Notes: generated by a model not told the origin, from the letters alone. A DNA stretch of 60,825 nucleotides from Fundidesulfovibrio agrisoli (GCF_022808715.1 NZ_JAKZKX010000023.1:1-60825); one strand, 5' to 3'. Positions 18,901 through 26,834 are shown, counted from the first letter of the stretch. Translations and numbers: made by a program.

Positions 18901-19285
18901 TGAGCGCAAGGACTACGACCGGGCCGTGGTCTGGGCCATGGACTCGCGCACGCTCTTCAAGGAGGCCGCCAAGGACGACGGCAAGGCCCGCGACGCCCTG
19001 CGGTTGATGATCGAGGCCAACCAGGCGGCCGGGCGCTACCCCGAAGCCCTGAACCTGTGCGCCGAGTTCGCCAAGGAGGCCCCCGAGGGCGGGGCCGAGT
19101 GGGGAACCAACCAGCTGCGCATCGCCACGTTGTACCGCCTCTCCGGAGACCTGGACAACTGGCGCAAGACTCTTGAAGCCCTGCGCGATGGCCAGCGCGA
19201 CTCCCTGGCGGGCCGGATGGCCGCCTCCGAGCTGGCCGGGCGCGGCCTGCAGGAGCGCGCGGGCAAGCTGACAGGCATGCCCTGA
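15917..19285 (+). CDS. large exported tetratricopeptide-repeat protein
   Basis: 1,122 residues. A signal peptide (LARVSWLLCLCILAMLPASAWG) is followed by a beta-rich region (~38-140, SYSLAVGPSADVLTVNFPKK.., AMIN-like). A ~310-residue Ala/Pro/Gln low-complexity linker (nt ~16360-17290) built of imperfect QAPA(Q/P) units comes next, then a long TPR superhelix to the C-terminus (for example ALIKLGYINLKRGNLPEARAYF, LARLGDVNMRLGKREAAREF). This layout suits a periplasmic scaffold that spans peptidoglycan with its linker. The GTG at 15917 lies 13 nt after the sigma54 activator stop, implying co-transcription; ATG 15941 is an alternative. The partner complex is unknown; motility or envelope assembly is an inference from neighbours. 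Confidence 0.75.
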   Translation: MKHSTLLAMLSAVTARSLARVSWLLCLCILAMLPASAWGQSYSLAVGPSADVLTVNFPKKAPHPMVLRTGGKRIELLFPAGTSFKGAGAGGVGGKQVASVEAADNVLVVLTNTEAFGFVSSPKGDKAIQLQVFPDPAGARWKPAEGSQQAAQPQPAPQQAAETSNPQAQNPEPAQPSTPAQPSNQVRAVIRPEGGSSQNEPLRQGGQQAQDAAKPQAVQGQPAQNQPVPSQPAQPQPLQQGAPNKPDSGGVVRQSLMQPAAQAQPEASAPPRSAVTAPVQAQPEAAPTAAAQPRTQTSIKAPIQAPGQAPAEPNASAAQQQAQAPIQAPAPTPAPTPAQAPAAVKALIQAPAPPEAEATQPAPAEGKPAVSAPGPVPGPASSPASGEVRVSLNMEKPVPVDTPAPSTQPAPPSQQEAPAQSPAQAPGQAPAQSPIQGATVAQGAPPAGAETEAPKPGEPKLKDSMEDKATSINAEQALVRGDYEKALGLARGLLEKPDITKELREDALYLQAEAVFAKNKDKLAETYLETNDTIQQALNYNTTSWRLPRALIKLGYINLKRGNLPEARAYFNLLRTKYPLDEEVPLIDVYWGEHYLEMAKKGDTRANFARAGQSFREVLQKYPESRFARDAALGLSKTQLELQQYTEASKVVDYIDKRWPRYYVENPSMRRVAADIAYKLGDFEKAKDDYLWFYNLVPGDAANDLVLARLGDVNMRLGKREAAREFYDMAIRTYPGSYGALMSMMRMAEQGVHDAPTMQEMFKAFADPSDIKPDKIYEIITEQYPKSPLAPLALLKLAMWRLYKNENPEALQLVEKFRKAYPGDDLEKQVLDVGTQAFIKMLAGHVDAMNYKSIIDLWNRYPFLSGQAEQMPDRERLGVALAMYYQGMPKEALALVAPYLDKGPSPEGQKALSLTLTIYRENQDWQSVLDTLRKVSSWKVADNPRRALEFAQAMALEHTGDFAKSRLLWARLAADDQLDPAKRAYAVYYQARTAYERKDYDRAVVWAMDSRTLFKEAAKDDGKARDALRLMIEANQAAGRYPEALNLCAEFAKEAPEGGAEWGTNQLRIATLYRLSGDLDNWRKTLEALRDGQRDSLAGRMAASELAGRGLQERAGKLTGMP

Positions 19286-19372
19286 GCCCCGGTTTCCCGG
19301 CCCACCCGCTTGCATCCGCGCCTTCCCGGGCCTATGTGTGTGCCATCAGCTCAACCTCCGGGAGGTTCCGCC

Positions 19373-20191
19373 ATGATCCGCCGCCCCATCGTCGCAGGGC
19401 AGTTCTATCCGGGCTCGCCGTCCGAACTGGAGCACGAGGTCCGCACGTATCTCGCCCAGGCCCCCAGGCGCACGGAACCCGCCGCCGGCTCCACGCTGCT
19501 GGCCATGGTGCCCCACGCCGGGTACGTCTATTCGGGCCGCGTGGCGGGCATCACCCTGGGCCAGGCCGACCTGGCCGACACCATCCTGCTGCTCGGCCCC
19601 AACCACACTGGCATGGGCACGCCCTTCTCCGTGTGGCACGAGGGGGCCTGGCAGACCCCCATCGGCACCATGCGCATCGACTCCGTCCTGGCCCTGGCCC
19701 TGCTGCGCAGCGACAACCGCCTGCTGGCCGACCACCTGGGCCACGTCAGGGAACACTCCCTGGAGGTGGTCATCCCTTTCCTGAACGTGCTCAAGGGCGA
19801 CTTCTCCGGCGTGCCCATAGCCGTGGCCGAACACGGGCTGGCGGCCCTCTCCGGCGTCGCGGCCTCCATGGCGGGGGTGTTCAAGGCGCAGGGGGGCAAG
19901 GTCTCCATCGTGGTCAGCTCGGACATGAGCCACTACGTCACGGCGGAGCAGGCCCGCGAGCGCGACAACATGGCCATCGAGGCGATCCTGCGGCTGGACC
20001 CCGTGGGCCTCTATTCCATTGTGCGGGAGGCGGGCATCAGCATGTGCGGCGTGCTTCCCATGACCCTGGGGCTGATGATCGCCCTGGAGCTGGGGGCCAC
20101 CACCGCGCGCCTGGCGGCCTACGCCACCTCGGGCGACGCCACCGGGGACGACTCCAGCGTGGTTGGTTATGCGGGCGTGCTGGTGGAATAG
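19373..20191 (+). CDS. amrB: AmmeMemoRadiSam system protein B (MEMO1 family)
   Basis: 272 residues of the MEMO family, related in fold to class III extradiol dioxygenases. Motifs: RPIVAGQFYPG at the start, VPHAGYVYSGRVAG, LLGPNHTGMG, REHSLEVVIPFL and VVSSDMSHY, matching the conserved metal-site His/Asp/Cys positions. In bacteria it is commonly encoded with AMMECR1 and a radical SAM protein; neither partner is seen beside it here. ATG 19373 has GGGAGG upstream and starts the protein exactly at the conserved MIRRP motif. Biochemical role unsettled for the family. Confidence 0.85.
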   Translation: MIRRPIVAGQFYPGSPSELEHEVRTYLAQAPRRTEPAAGSTLLAMVPHAGYVYSGRVAGITLGQADLADTILLLGPNHTGMGTPFSVWHEGAWQTPIGTMRIDSVLALALLRSDNRLLADHLGHVREHSLEVVIPFLNVLKGDFSGVPIAVAEHGLAALSGVAASMAGVFKAQGGKVSIVVSSDMSHYVTAEQARERDNMAIEAILRLDPVGLYSIVREAGISMCGVLPMTLGLMIALELGATTARLAAYATSGDATGDDSSVVGYAGVLVE

Positions 20192-20296
20192 GGCGTGGAG
20201 CAGGGAAATCGTAACGGCCCCGTCACCGCCGCCGGGTTAGCCAACGGGCTGCGGACCGGCGAGGCCGCGCCGACTTCTTCCGCGAAGCGACGGAGC

Positions 20297-20971
20297 ATGA
20301 AGAAAGCTGCCCTGATTCTGGCGGGCGCCGCGCTGCTGGCCCTGATCGTCTTCTGGTACGCGCACGCGTCGGAGATCCTCGATCTGGCCCGGCATTGGGC
20401 CCTGGCCTCCCATGATTTCGTGCAGGGGCATTTCCATGCCTGCTGGCTGGCTATGCTCCTGCTGTGCGTGCTCATCATCAACCTGCCAATCCCGGTGGCC
20501 GCGCTGCTCAAGCTCATGTCCGGCTTCATCTTCGGGATTCAGGCCGGGTTCGTGCTCAACGTGGGGGCCTCCGTGTTCGGGGGGCTGTTCGGCTTCGTGC
20601 TGGCCCGCCACTTCTTCCACCGGGCCTTCCACCAGCGCTACGGCCACCAACTGGCGCGCATCGACCTGGAAGTGGCCCGCAACGGCTTCTGGTACGTGCT
20701 CTGCTCCCGCCTGGTGATCGCCACCCCGTTCTTCGTGGTCAACGTGCTGGCCGGGCTCTCCTGCCTGCGCAAGCGCAAGTTCGTGCTGGGCACCCTCCTG
20801 GGCGTGCTGCCCAGCTCCATGATCTACGCCGTGTCCGGCAGCAAGCTGCACGAGCTGGCCTCCGCCGAACAGGTGGTGGACCCGCGCCTCATCGCGGTGC
20901 TGGCCGGGGCGGGGGCCCTGGTCATCATCCCCGCGCTCATCAACCGCCATAGAAAAAAGCGCAGCACCTAG
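20297..20971 (+). CDS. TVP38/TMEM64-family membrane protein (DedA superfamily)
   Basis: 224 residues with about five hydrophobic segments. The central NLPIPVAALLKLMSGFIFG and the re-entrant-type SRLVIATPFFVVNVLAGLS are the SNARE-associated/VTT domain signatures. Family members are implicated in lipid or undecaprenyl-phosphate scrambling and proton-coupled transport, so an inner-membrane lipid role is likely but unproven. ATG 20297 is the first Met before the hydrophobic start (MKKAALILAG); upstream in-frame residues do not resemble the family. Confidence 0.8.
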   Translation: MKKAALILAGAALLALIVFWYAHASEILDLARHWALASHDFVQGHFHACWLAMLLLCVLIINLPIPVAALLKLMSGFIFGIQAGFVLNVGASVFGGLFGFVLARHFFHRAFHQRYGHQLARIDLEVARNGFWYVLCSRLVIATPFFVVNVLAGLSCLRKRKFVLGTLLGVLPSSMIYAVSGSKLHELASAEQVVDPRLIAVLAGAGALVIIPALINRHRKKRST

Positions 20972-21025
20972 CCAAAACTTCCTCGGTATGATACGGAGCA
21001 GGCAAGCTGTTCCCGGGAGGTCTCC

Positions 21026-21196
21026 ATGCGCTTGATCCTCAGAGGGCTGATCGCCTTCCTGGCCCTGGTCGTGCTGTCCCACGCGGCCGAGGCCCGGTTC
21101 GTGCTGGTCCAGGGCGTGGAGGCCGTCAAGGGGGCGCAGCTTCAGCAGGGCTGGCTGGAGGCCGCCAAGGCCCGTGTGGCCAGTCTTCTGGAATAG
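21026..21196 (+). CDS. small exported protein, 56 residues
   Basis: Not recognised. ATG 21026 follows CGGGAGG at ideal spacing. The product starts MRLILRGLIAFLALVVLSHA, a clean signal peptide ending near AEA-RF, and leaves a mature peptide of about 33 residues (FVLVQGVEAVKGAQLQQGWL then EAAKARVASLLE), mostly amphipathic helix. Codon use matches the local genes. It ends just before the shared terminator with pnp. It may be co-transcribed with the TVP38-type gene 54 bp upstream. Confidence 0.6.
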   Translation: MRLILRGLIAFLALVVLSHAAEARFVLVQGVEAVKGAQLQQGWLEAAKARVASLLE

Positions 21197-21233
21197 GATA
21201 TCGACAACCGGCAGCGCGCGGCCGCACAAAAAA

Positions 21234-21266
21234 GAAGCCCCTTCCGGCATGGCCGGAAGGGGCTTC
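21234..21266 (-). terminator. bidirectional terminator after pnp
   Basis: GAAGCCCCTTCCGG pairs perfectly with CCGGAAGGGGCTTC around a 5-nt loop. On the minus strand it is followed by TTTTTTGTG, a canonical rho-independent terminator for pnp; on the plus strand it ends the small exported gene. Confidence 0.88.
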
Positions 21267-21287
21267 TGTTGTTCGGTTGCGCTCGGG

Positions 21288-23516
21288 CTACCTGCGTCCG
21301 CCGCGATCGCCGCCGCGTCCGCCGCCGCGCCGGTCGCGGTCGCCGCCGGGGCGGTCGCCGCGCGGGCGGGAGGGGGCCGCGAAGTCGGCCAGGTCGATGG
21401 TCTCGCCCTGCTCCTCGAGCAGCACGGCCTTGCGGGAGAGGCGCACCCGGCCGTTGGGCTCAACCGCGATGACCTTCACTTCCAGGTCCTGGCCCATGGC
21501 CACGGCGTCGGAGACGTTCTCCACGCGGCCGATGTCCAGCTGGGAGACGTGCACCAGGCCTTCGAGCCCGGGCAGGATCTCGACCACAGCGCCGCAGTCG
21601 ATGAGCTTCTTGACCTTGCCGTGGTAGTTGCGGCCCACGTCGGCCTTCTGGTCGTAGAAGAGGACCATCTCCTTGGCGCGCTCCATGGACTCCTGGGTGG
21701 GAGCGAAGATGGAGATCTTGCCGGAGTCGTCGATGTCGATGGAGGCTCCGGTGGCGGCGGTGATGGCCTTGATGACCTTGCCTCCGGGTCCGATCACCTC
21801 GCGGATCTTCTCCGGGTTGATCTCCACCACGGTCAGCTGGGGAGCGTAGGGGGAGAGCTCGGTGCGCGGGGCGTCCAGCACGGCGTTCATCTTAGCCAGG
21901 ATGCCCAGGCGGGCGTCGCGCGCCTGGTGCAGGGCGCGGCGCATGACCTCCTGCGGGATGCCGGTGATCTTGATGTCCATCTGGATGCCGGTGATGCCTT
22001 CGGCGGTGCCGGCGACCTTGAAGTCCATGTCGCCCATGGCGTCCTCGTCACCCAGGATGTCGGTGAGCACCAGGTACTCGTCGTTCTCCTTGATGAGGCC
22101 CATGGCGATGCCCGCCACCGGGGCCTTGATGGGAGCGCCCGCGTCCATCAGGGAGAGGGACGCGCCGCACACCGAGGCCATGGAGGAGGAACCGTTGGAC
22201 TCCATCACTTCGGAGACCACGCGCAGGGTGAAGGGGAACTCGCCCGGCTCGGGCAGAACGGGCAGGATGGAGCGCTCGGCGAGCGCGCCGTGGCCGATGT
22301 CGCGGCGGGAGGGGCCGCGCACGGGCTTGACTTCGCCCACGCAGTAGGGGGGGAAGTTGTAGTGCAGCATGAAGCGCTTGGAGTTCTCGCCCGCCAGGGT
22401 CTCGATGCGCTGCTCGTCGCCGGTGGAGCCCAGGGTGGCCACGCAGAGGGCCTTGGTCTCGCCGCGGGCGAACAGGCAGGAGCCGTGGGTGCGCGGCAGC
22501 ACGCCCACCTCGATCTCGATGGGGCGCACGGTCTTGGTGTCGCGGGTATCGATGCGGGTGCCGGTTTCCTTGATGTAGGCGCGCATGGCCTTCTTCTCGA
22601 GGCCTTCGAAGATCTCGGCGGCCTTGGAGCCGATGCCGTCCTCCTCGGGGAAGGCGGCCTTGGCGGCCTCCACGGCCTTGAGCTTCAGGGCCTTGCGGGC
22701 GTCGCGGCGGGGCATCTTTTCCACGATGGTCAGCGCGCCGACGATCTCGGAGGCCACGGCGTTCTCCACCACGGCCTTGAGCTCGGCGTTCTCCACCGGG
22801 GGCGTGAACACGGACTTGGGCTTGCCAGCCTTTTTGCGCATCTCCTCCTGGAGGTCGATGAGCGGCAGAACCTGCTTGTGGCCCCAATCCAGGGCGTCGG
22901 CCAGCAGATCCTCAGAGATGAAGTTGCCGCCGCCCTCGACCATCACCACGGCGTCGCGGGTGGCCGCGAACACCAGGTTCAGGGAGGACTCGCCCTTGAG
23001 GGCGGTCAGGGGCGGGTTGAGCACGAACTTGCCGTCGATGTAGCCCACACGGCCGCCGGCGATGGGGCCCAGGAAGGGGATGCTGGAGATGTGCAGGGCG
23101 GCGGAAGCGCCGGTGACGGCCAGGATGTCCGCGTCGTTGACGCCGTCGAAGGAGAGCACCGTGGCGATGATCTGCACCTCGTCGCGGTAGCCCTTGGGGA
23201 ACAGCGGGCGGTGCGGGCGGTCGATCAGGCGGCAGGTGAGCACCTCGCGCTCGGAGGGGCGGCCGATCTCGCGGCGGAAGTAGGAGCCGGGGATGCGGCC
23301 CGCGGCGTAGGACATTTCGCGGTATTCGACGGTGAGGGGGAAGAAGCCCTTGTCGAATTCCAGAACCTGGGAGCAGACGGTGACCAGAACCACGGTGCCG
23401 CCGCTCTGGACCCAGATGGCGCCGTCGGCCTGGTTGGCCAGGCGTCCGGTTTCGATGATGATGGGGTTGTCGCCCACCATGCGTTCAAGGCGTACAGCCT
23501 TATCGAGAAGACCCAT
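21288..23516 (-). CDS. pnp: polyribonucleotide nucleotidyltransferase (PNPase)
   Basis: 742-residue 3'-5' phosphorolytic exoribonuclease. Two RNase PH domains separated by the helical domain, then KH (VVEINPEKIREVIGPGGKVI) and S1 (DVGRNYHGKVKKLIDCGAVVEILPG) RNA-binding domains. Recognisable motifs include FTLRVVSEVMESNGSSSMAS and GDEDAMGDMDFKVAG in the catalytic second core. The C-terminus is an Arg/Gly/Asp tail (RGDRPGGDRDRRGG..) like RGG boxes. ATG 23516 gives the standard MGLLDKAVRLE N-terminus. It lies downstream of rpsO across a 261-bp spacer containing a long hairpin, which is the classical arrangement for PNPase autoregulation. Confidence 0.96.
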   Translation of the reverse strand: MGLLDKAVRLERMVGDNPIIIETGRLANQADGAIWVQSGGTVVLVTVCSQVLEFDKGFFPLTVEYREMSYAAGRIPGSYFRREIGRPSEREVLTCRLIDRPHRPLFPKGYRDEVQIIATVLSFDGVNDADILAVTGASAALHISSIPFLGPIAGGRVGYIDGKFVLNPPLTALKGESSLNLVFAATRDAVVMVEGGGNFISEDLLADALDWGHKQVLPLIDLQEEMRKKAGKPKSVFTPPVENAELKAVVENAVASEIVGALTIVEKMPRRDARKALKLKAVEAAKAAFPEEDGIGSKAAEIFEGLEKKAMRAYIKETGTRIDTRDTKTVRPIEIEVGVLPRTHGSCLFARGETKALCVATLGSTGDEQRIETLAGENSKRFMLHYNFPPYCVGEVKPVRGPSRRDIGHGALAERSILPVLPEPGEFPFTLRVVSEVMESNGSSSMASVCGASLSLMDAGAPIKAPVAGIAMGLIKENDEYLVLTDILGDEDAMGDMDFKVAGTAEGITGIQMDIKITGIPQEVMRRALHQARDARLGILAKMNAVLDAPRTELSPYAPQLTVVEINPEKIREVIGPGGKVIKAITAATGASIDIDDSGKISIFAPTQESMERAKEMVLFYDQKADVGRNYHGKVKKLIDCGAVVEILPGLEGLVHVSQLDIGRVENVSDAVAMGQDLEVKVIAVEPNGRVRLSRKAVLLEEQGETIDLADFAAPSRPRGDRPGGDRDRRGGGRGGDRGGRR

Positions 23517-23553
23517 AATGTGTACCTCGTGTTGAGGGTTGGGTGAAAGCCTT

Positions 23554-23626
23554 CCCGGAACGTGTTATTCGCGCCGGAGGCCGGGAAACCTGTGTTCCCG
23601 GGCTCGGGCGCGGATAACGTTCGGGG
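23554..23626 (-). promoter_or_regulatory. long hairpin in the rpsO-pnp spacer (candidate PNPase/RNase III control element)
   Basis: An imperfect inverted repeat: GTTATTCGCGCC (23564-23575) pairs with GGCGCGGATAAC (23607-23618), with an inner stem CCGGGAA/TTCCCGG around a 7-nt loop, a 3-bp GAG/CTC bridge, and an outer extension (CCGGAAC with GTTCGGGG). It would form in the pnp leader about 37 nt before the start codon. In E. coli a similar leader duplex is cut by RNase III and PNPase then represses itself; the analogy is inferred. Confidence 0.6.
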
Positions 23627-23699
23627 TCGGCTTGCATCAGCCGTCGCGCGCCTGGCGCGCGATGCCGCCCGGAGCGCGTCGCTCCAAGCGTGAGCGGAA

Positions 23700-23719
23700 G
23701 GCCCGCCCACAGGCGGGCC
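23700..23719 (-). terminator. GC-rich hairpin downstream of rpsO
   Basis: GGCCCGCC and GGCGGGCC form a perfect 8-bp stem with a CACA loop 59 bp after the rpsO stop. No T run follows, so it may be an RNA-stabilising or processing hairpin rather than a full terminator. Confidence 0.4.
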
Positions 23720-23777
23720 CCCGGAAATGGAAACCGGCCGGCCCCGCGAGGAAGCCGGGTCGGCCGGAGGGCACTCG

Positions 23778-24047
23778 TTACTTGCGGATGCCGAGCCGCG
23801 CGATCAGGGTGCGGTAGCGGTTGATGTCCTTGCTCTTGAGGTAGTTGAGCAGCTTGCGGCGCTGGCCGACCAGCTTCAGCAGGCCCGTGCGGGAGTGGTA
23901 ATCCTTGGCGTGGGTCTTGAAGTGTTCGGTCAGGTAGACGATGCGGCTGGTCAGCAGCGCGATTTGCACCTCGGGGGAGCCGGTGTCTCCCTCCTTGGTC
24001 TTGTACTCCTCGATTACCTTGAGCTTGCTTTCAGGGGTCATGACCAC
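23778..24047 (-). CDS. rpsO: 30S ribosomal protein S15
   Basis: 89-residue S15, binding 16S rRNA helices in the central domain. The conserved block [19 protein letters not shown] and the terminus [20 protein letters not shown] are diagnostic. I place the start at GTG 24047 (MVMTPESK..), eight bases after GGAGG; the ATG two codons later (24041) would be too far from it. It is followed by pnp and preceded by truB with a 25-bp gap, the order seen in many bacteria (truB-rpsO-pnp). Confidence 0.95.
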   Translation of the reverse strand: MVMTPESKLKVIEEYKTKEGDTGSPEVQIALLTSRIVYLTEHFKTHAKDYHSRTGLLKLVGQRRKLLNYLKSKDINRYRTLIARLGIRK

Positions 24048-24072
24048 AGCGGTATCCTCCGTTTCATCGGGT

Positions 24073-25014
24073 TCAGGCAGGATTGCCCGGTGCGTCCTGG
24101 CGGGGGTTGAGCCCACGCAGGATCGCCCATCGCCTGGCGCCGTCCTTGTCCTGGGGTTCGGCCAGGGCCACGGGCAGGCCGTCCGGCTCCACGAGCATGG
24201 CCCGCGTGTCCGGTCCGGGGAGTTCCTCCAGGGTGAGCCATTTGCCGTCCCGCACCTTCTTCACCTGGTCCTGGGTCAGGGCCAGGGCGGGCCAGTGCGG
24301 CAGGGCGCGCTCCAGAGGGACGACCCGTTCGGCCAACCGCTCGGGGTGGTCCACAAGCTCGTCGAGGTCGACGGCCTGCTCCAACCCGAAAGGATGGCTG
24401 CGCTCCCGGATGAGTTCAGTCAAGTGTGCTCCGCACCCAAGTCGCGTCCCCAGGCTGTGGACCAGGGAGCGTACATAGGCGCCGGAACTCACTCTCACCC
24501 GGAAATGTATCTGCGGCAGCTCCATGTCGAGCACATCCGCATCGAAAACTTTTATCGGTTTCACCACCACGGGGACTTCCTCCCCGCGGCGGGCCTTCTT
24601 GTAGAGAGGCTGCCCGCCCACCTTAACGGCGGAGTAGGGCGGTATCTCCTGCGTGGCCATCTCGGTCCAGGCGGCCACGGCTTCGCGGGCCTGCTCCGGG
24701 GTGATGTGCTCCCAGGGGGCCTCGGCGGTCACCGTGCCTTCGGCGTCGAAGGTGTCGGTGGTCTGGCCCAGGCGCAGCCGCCCGGAATAGACCTTCTCGC
24801 CCTCGGTGAGAAACCCCGCCAGCTTGGTGCCCTCGCCCAGCAGCACCACGAGCACGCCGGTGGCCATGGGGTCCAGCGTGCCGGCGTGGCCGATCTTGCG
24901 CTGGTCCAGCTGGCGCTTGATGATCTCCAGGCAGCGGGCCGAAGTGGGGCCGCCGGGCTTGTTCAGCGCCAGCACGCCGTGCTGCTGCGGATACCTGGGG
25001 GGCTGCTTCGCCAC
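24073..25014 (-). CDS. truB: tRNA pseudouridine(55) synthase
   Basis: 313 residues. Isomerises U55 of the T-loop of tRNAs. Motif [12 protein letters not shown] carries the catalytic Asp (about residue 49); N-terminal [12 protein letters not shown] and C-terminal [13 protein letters not shown] are typical. The GTG start at 25014 overlaps the nrnA stop by one base (TAGTG), so translation is coupled; the longer open frame upstream is nrnA read out of frame. A C-terminal PUA-like extension is suggested by the length beyond the core. Confidence 0.94.
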   Translation of the reverse strand: MAKQPPRYPQQHGVLALNKPGGPTSARCLEIIKRQLDQRKIGHAGTLDPMATGVLVVLLGEGTKLAGFLTEGEKVYSGRLRLGQTTDTFDAEGTVTAEAPWEHITPEQAREAVAAWTEMATQEIPPYSAVKVGGQPLYKKARRGEEVPVVVKPIKVFDADVLDMELPQIHFRVRVSSGAYVRSLVHSLGTRLGCGAHLTELIRERSHPFGLEQAVDLDELVDHPERLAERVVPLERALPHWPALALTQDQVKKVRDGKWLTLEELPGPDTRAMLVEPDGLPVALAEPQDKDGARRWAILRGLNPRQDAPGNPA

Positions 25015-25970
25015 TAGGCCCCCAGAACCTGGCCAAGGGCCTCTATCAGGCGCGGCTCCACTTCGTCCAGTGCGCCCTTGATGCTGGCCCCGGCGGCGCA
25101 GCGATGCCCGCCGCCGCCGAAAGCGGCCGCGACGGGCTGGATGTTCAGCTCGGAAACGGAACGCAGGCTGAGCTTGAGCCCGCCGGCCTCGTCCTCGCGC
25201 AGGGACTGCACCACGCGGCAGCCTTTCACGCGCAGCAGGAAGTTGGCCAGGCCGTCGCAGTCCTCCGCGTCGGCTCCCAGCCTCTCCAGCTGCTCCCTCG
25301 TTATGCGGATAACGCCCAGCTGTCCACCGAAATAGAGATTGGCCGCGCCCAGCACCTCGCCCCAGAGCCTGAACCGGGGCAGGGACCACTGGTTCTGGAT
25401 CAGCTCGTTGATGGGCGCGGGCTTGAGGCCCTGGCGCATGATCTGCGCCACCAGCTCCATGCAGTGGGGGGAGGTGTTGTCGAAACTGAAGTGGCCGGTG
25501 TCAGTGACGATGCCCAGGTAGACCGCCTCGCCAAGCGCCCCGGTGAGGGGCACGCCCAGGGTCAGCGCCAGCTCGGCCACCATCTCGCAGGTGGAGGAGC
25601 GGGTGACCTCCACCCAGTTGTGCGCGCCCCATTGGGGGTTGTTCACATGGTGGTCGACGACGATGGTGGGGTGCTGGGCCATGGCCTGCTGCAAGGCCGG
25701 GCCGCCGCGGCGCGAATCGCCGCAGTCCAGGGCCACGATGAAGTCGAAATCGTCCAGGGGCGGCAGCTCCGTGGCGATCTCACCCGGCAGCTTCACCCAG
25801 GAGAGCCCGCGCGGCAGGCCCGAAATGTCGTAGAGGGCCACCTGCTTGCCCAAGGCCAGGAGCAGATGCCCCATGGCGGCCATGGAGCCTATGGCGTCCC
25901 CGTCCGGGGCGGCGTGGGAGGCGACCAGGAAACGATTGCCCGACTGCAGGGCGCGCAGCACGTCATGCAT
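25014..25970 (-). CDS. nrnA: DHH-family bifunctional oligoribonuclease/PAP phosphatase
   Basis: 318 residues of the NrnA/DHH-DHHA1 family, which degrades short RNA oligomers and dephosphorylates pAp. Metal-site motifs: SHAAPDGDAIGSMAAM, VALDCGD, VVDHHVNN (DHH) and the C-terminal DHHA1 GGGGHRCAAG. Starts with ATG 25970, overlapping the rbfA end by 8 bases, and its stop overlaps truB. This rbfA-nrnA-truB string is a common arrangement linking RNA turnover with ribosome maturation. Confidence 0.92.
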   Translation of the reverse strand: MHDVLRALQSGNRFLVASHAAPDGDAIGSMAAMGHLLLALGKQVALYDISGLPRGLSWVKLPGEIATELPPLDDFDFIVALDCGDSRRGGPALQQAMAQHPTIVVDHHVNNPQWGAHNWVEVTRSSTCEMVAELALTLGVPLTGALGEAVYLGIVTDTGHFSFDNTSPHCMELVAQIMRQGLKPAPINELIQNQWSLPRFRLWGEVLGAANLYFGGQLGVIRITREQLERLGADAEDCDGLANFLLRVKGCRVVQSLREDEAGGLKLSLRSVSELNIQPVAAAFGGGGHRCAAGASIKGALDEVEPRLIEALGQVLGA

Positions 25971-26307
25971 GGGGCTGGCCGTAGACCATGGTTTCCAGGA
26001 ACTGGTCCAGCTCGAAGCGCAGGTCCGGGACGAACTTGCTCTTGATGCGCCTGCCGATGTTGGAGCGCAGGAAACCCTTGGCCTGGTAGAAGGCGTCCTT
26101 GGCGGCTTTGATGCGGGCGGCGTCGCCGTGCATAGTGAAGAGCACGGTGGCTACGCTCATGTCCGAGTTCATGCGCACGCCGCTGATGGTCACGAGCTCC
26201 AGGCGGGGGTCCTGCATTTCCTCGGTGAGCATGATGGCGATCTCGCGCATGATCTGGTCGGCCATGCGGATGGAACGCCGGGAAGGGCCTTCTTCTTTAG
26301 TCGTCAT
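25963..26307 (-). CDS. rbfA: 30S ribosome-binding factor A
   Basis: 114 residues; KH-like cold-shock factor acting in 16S 5'-end maturation. Motifs: RMADQIMREIAIMLTEEMQDPR and VATVLFTMHGD, with FLRSNIGRRIKSKFVPDLRFELD towards the C-terminus. Overlaps nrnA by 8 bases. It lies 227 bp after DUF503, a gap that contains a repeat-like palindromic stretch and perhaps a promoter. Confidence 0.94.
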   Translation of the reverse strand: MTTKEEGPSRRSIRMADQIMREIAIMLTEEMQDPRLELVTISGVRMNSDMSVATVLFTMHGDAARIKAAKDAFYQAKGFLRSNIGRRIKSKFVPDLRFELDQFLETMVYGQPHA

Positions 26308-26407
26308 GAAATATCCTGTGCGGGCGGGCGGGACGTCAGGTTGAAACTTCGTCCGGCCTGATGGCCCGTCAATCTCGCTAAAGTTGGTCCGGCCTCGTGG
26401 GGGGACC

Positions 26408-26467
26408 GAAATCTGGCCGGGGGGAGCCTCCGGCGGCCAAAGGACGAAGTCCTGTTGCGCCCTTTGG
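26408..26467. repeat. candidate dispersed palindromic intergenic element
   Basis: The stretch contains GAGCCTCCGGCGGCCAAAGG, a short centre and CCCTTTGGAATCCC; GGCCAAAGG and CCCTTTGG form imperfect arms. Its GCCTCCGGCGG core also occurs at 60751-60761 just before the terminal poly-G. That it is a dispersed repeat is an impression; only these two partial occurrences were noticed here. Confidence 0.35.
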
Positions 26468-26534
26468 AATCCCGAGTCGTGTGTCGCCGTGGATTGAAGC
26501 CGGGCGGGCGGTCGCGAAGCGATCGTCGGGGGGC

Positions 26535-26822
26535 TTATTGTCCGATCAGCTCGATGTCGTCGTATATAAGTTCCGCTTCGTCGGCGGCAACCACCATGTT
26601 CAGGGCTTTCTGCAACAGGCCCTGGGCGTGCTTGGCGTCCGGACTGACGGTCACCGCCGCCAGCACGAGGGACTCGTGGCTGTCGTGGTGGGCCACTTCA
26701 CTCACGGCCACGTTGAACTTGTTGCGCAGCTTGGCCTTGAGCTTCTGGGCCACGGAGCGTTTGCCTTTCAGGGAGTCGTTGCCGTGCAGGCGGAACTCCA
26801 GGCTCAGGACGCCGATAATCAT
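26535..26822 (-). CDS. DUF503 family protein (YlxP-like)
   Basis: 95 residues, MIIGVLSLEFRLHGNDSLKG..., the characteristic DUF503/YlxP opening, with AKLRNKFNVAVSEVAHHDSHE in the middle. Proteins of this family sit in the nusA-infB-rbfA operon in many bacteria and are thought to help ribosome assembly; the activity is unknown. ATG 26822 was chosen by family alignment; the long frame upstream is infB out of frame. A terminator-like hairpin sits only 13 nt upstream of its start. Confidence 0.88.
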   Translation of the reverse strand: MIIGVLSLEFRLHGNDSLKGKRSVAQKLKAKLRNKFNVAVSEVAHHDSHESLVLAAVTVSPDAKHAQGLLQKALNMVVAADEAELIYDDIELIGQ

Positions 26823-26834
26823 GCTTGGCCCGCT

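Noticed and set aside
16658-19315. 885-residue open frame on the minus strand
   Set aside because: Antisense shadow of the TPR protein; no family motif and no ribosome site.
21174-23546. 790-residue plus-strand open frame
   Set aside because: Antisense shadow of pnp; the product is Gly/His/Leu-biased and unlike any protein.
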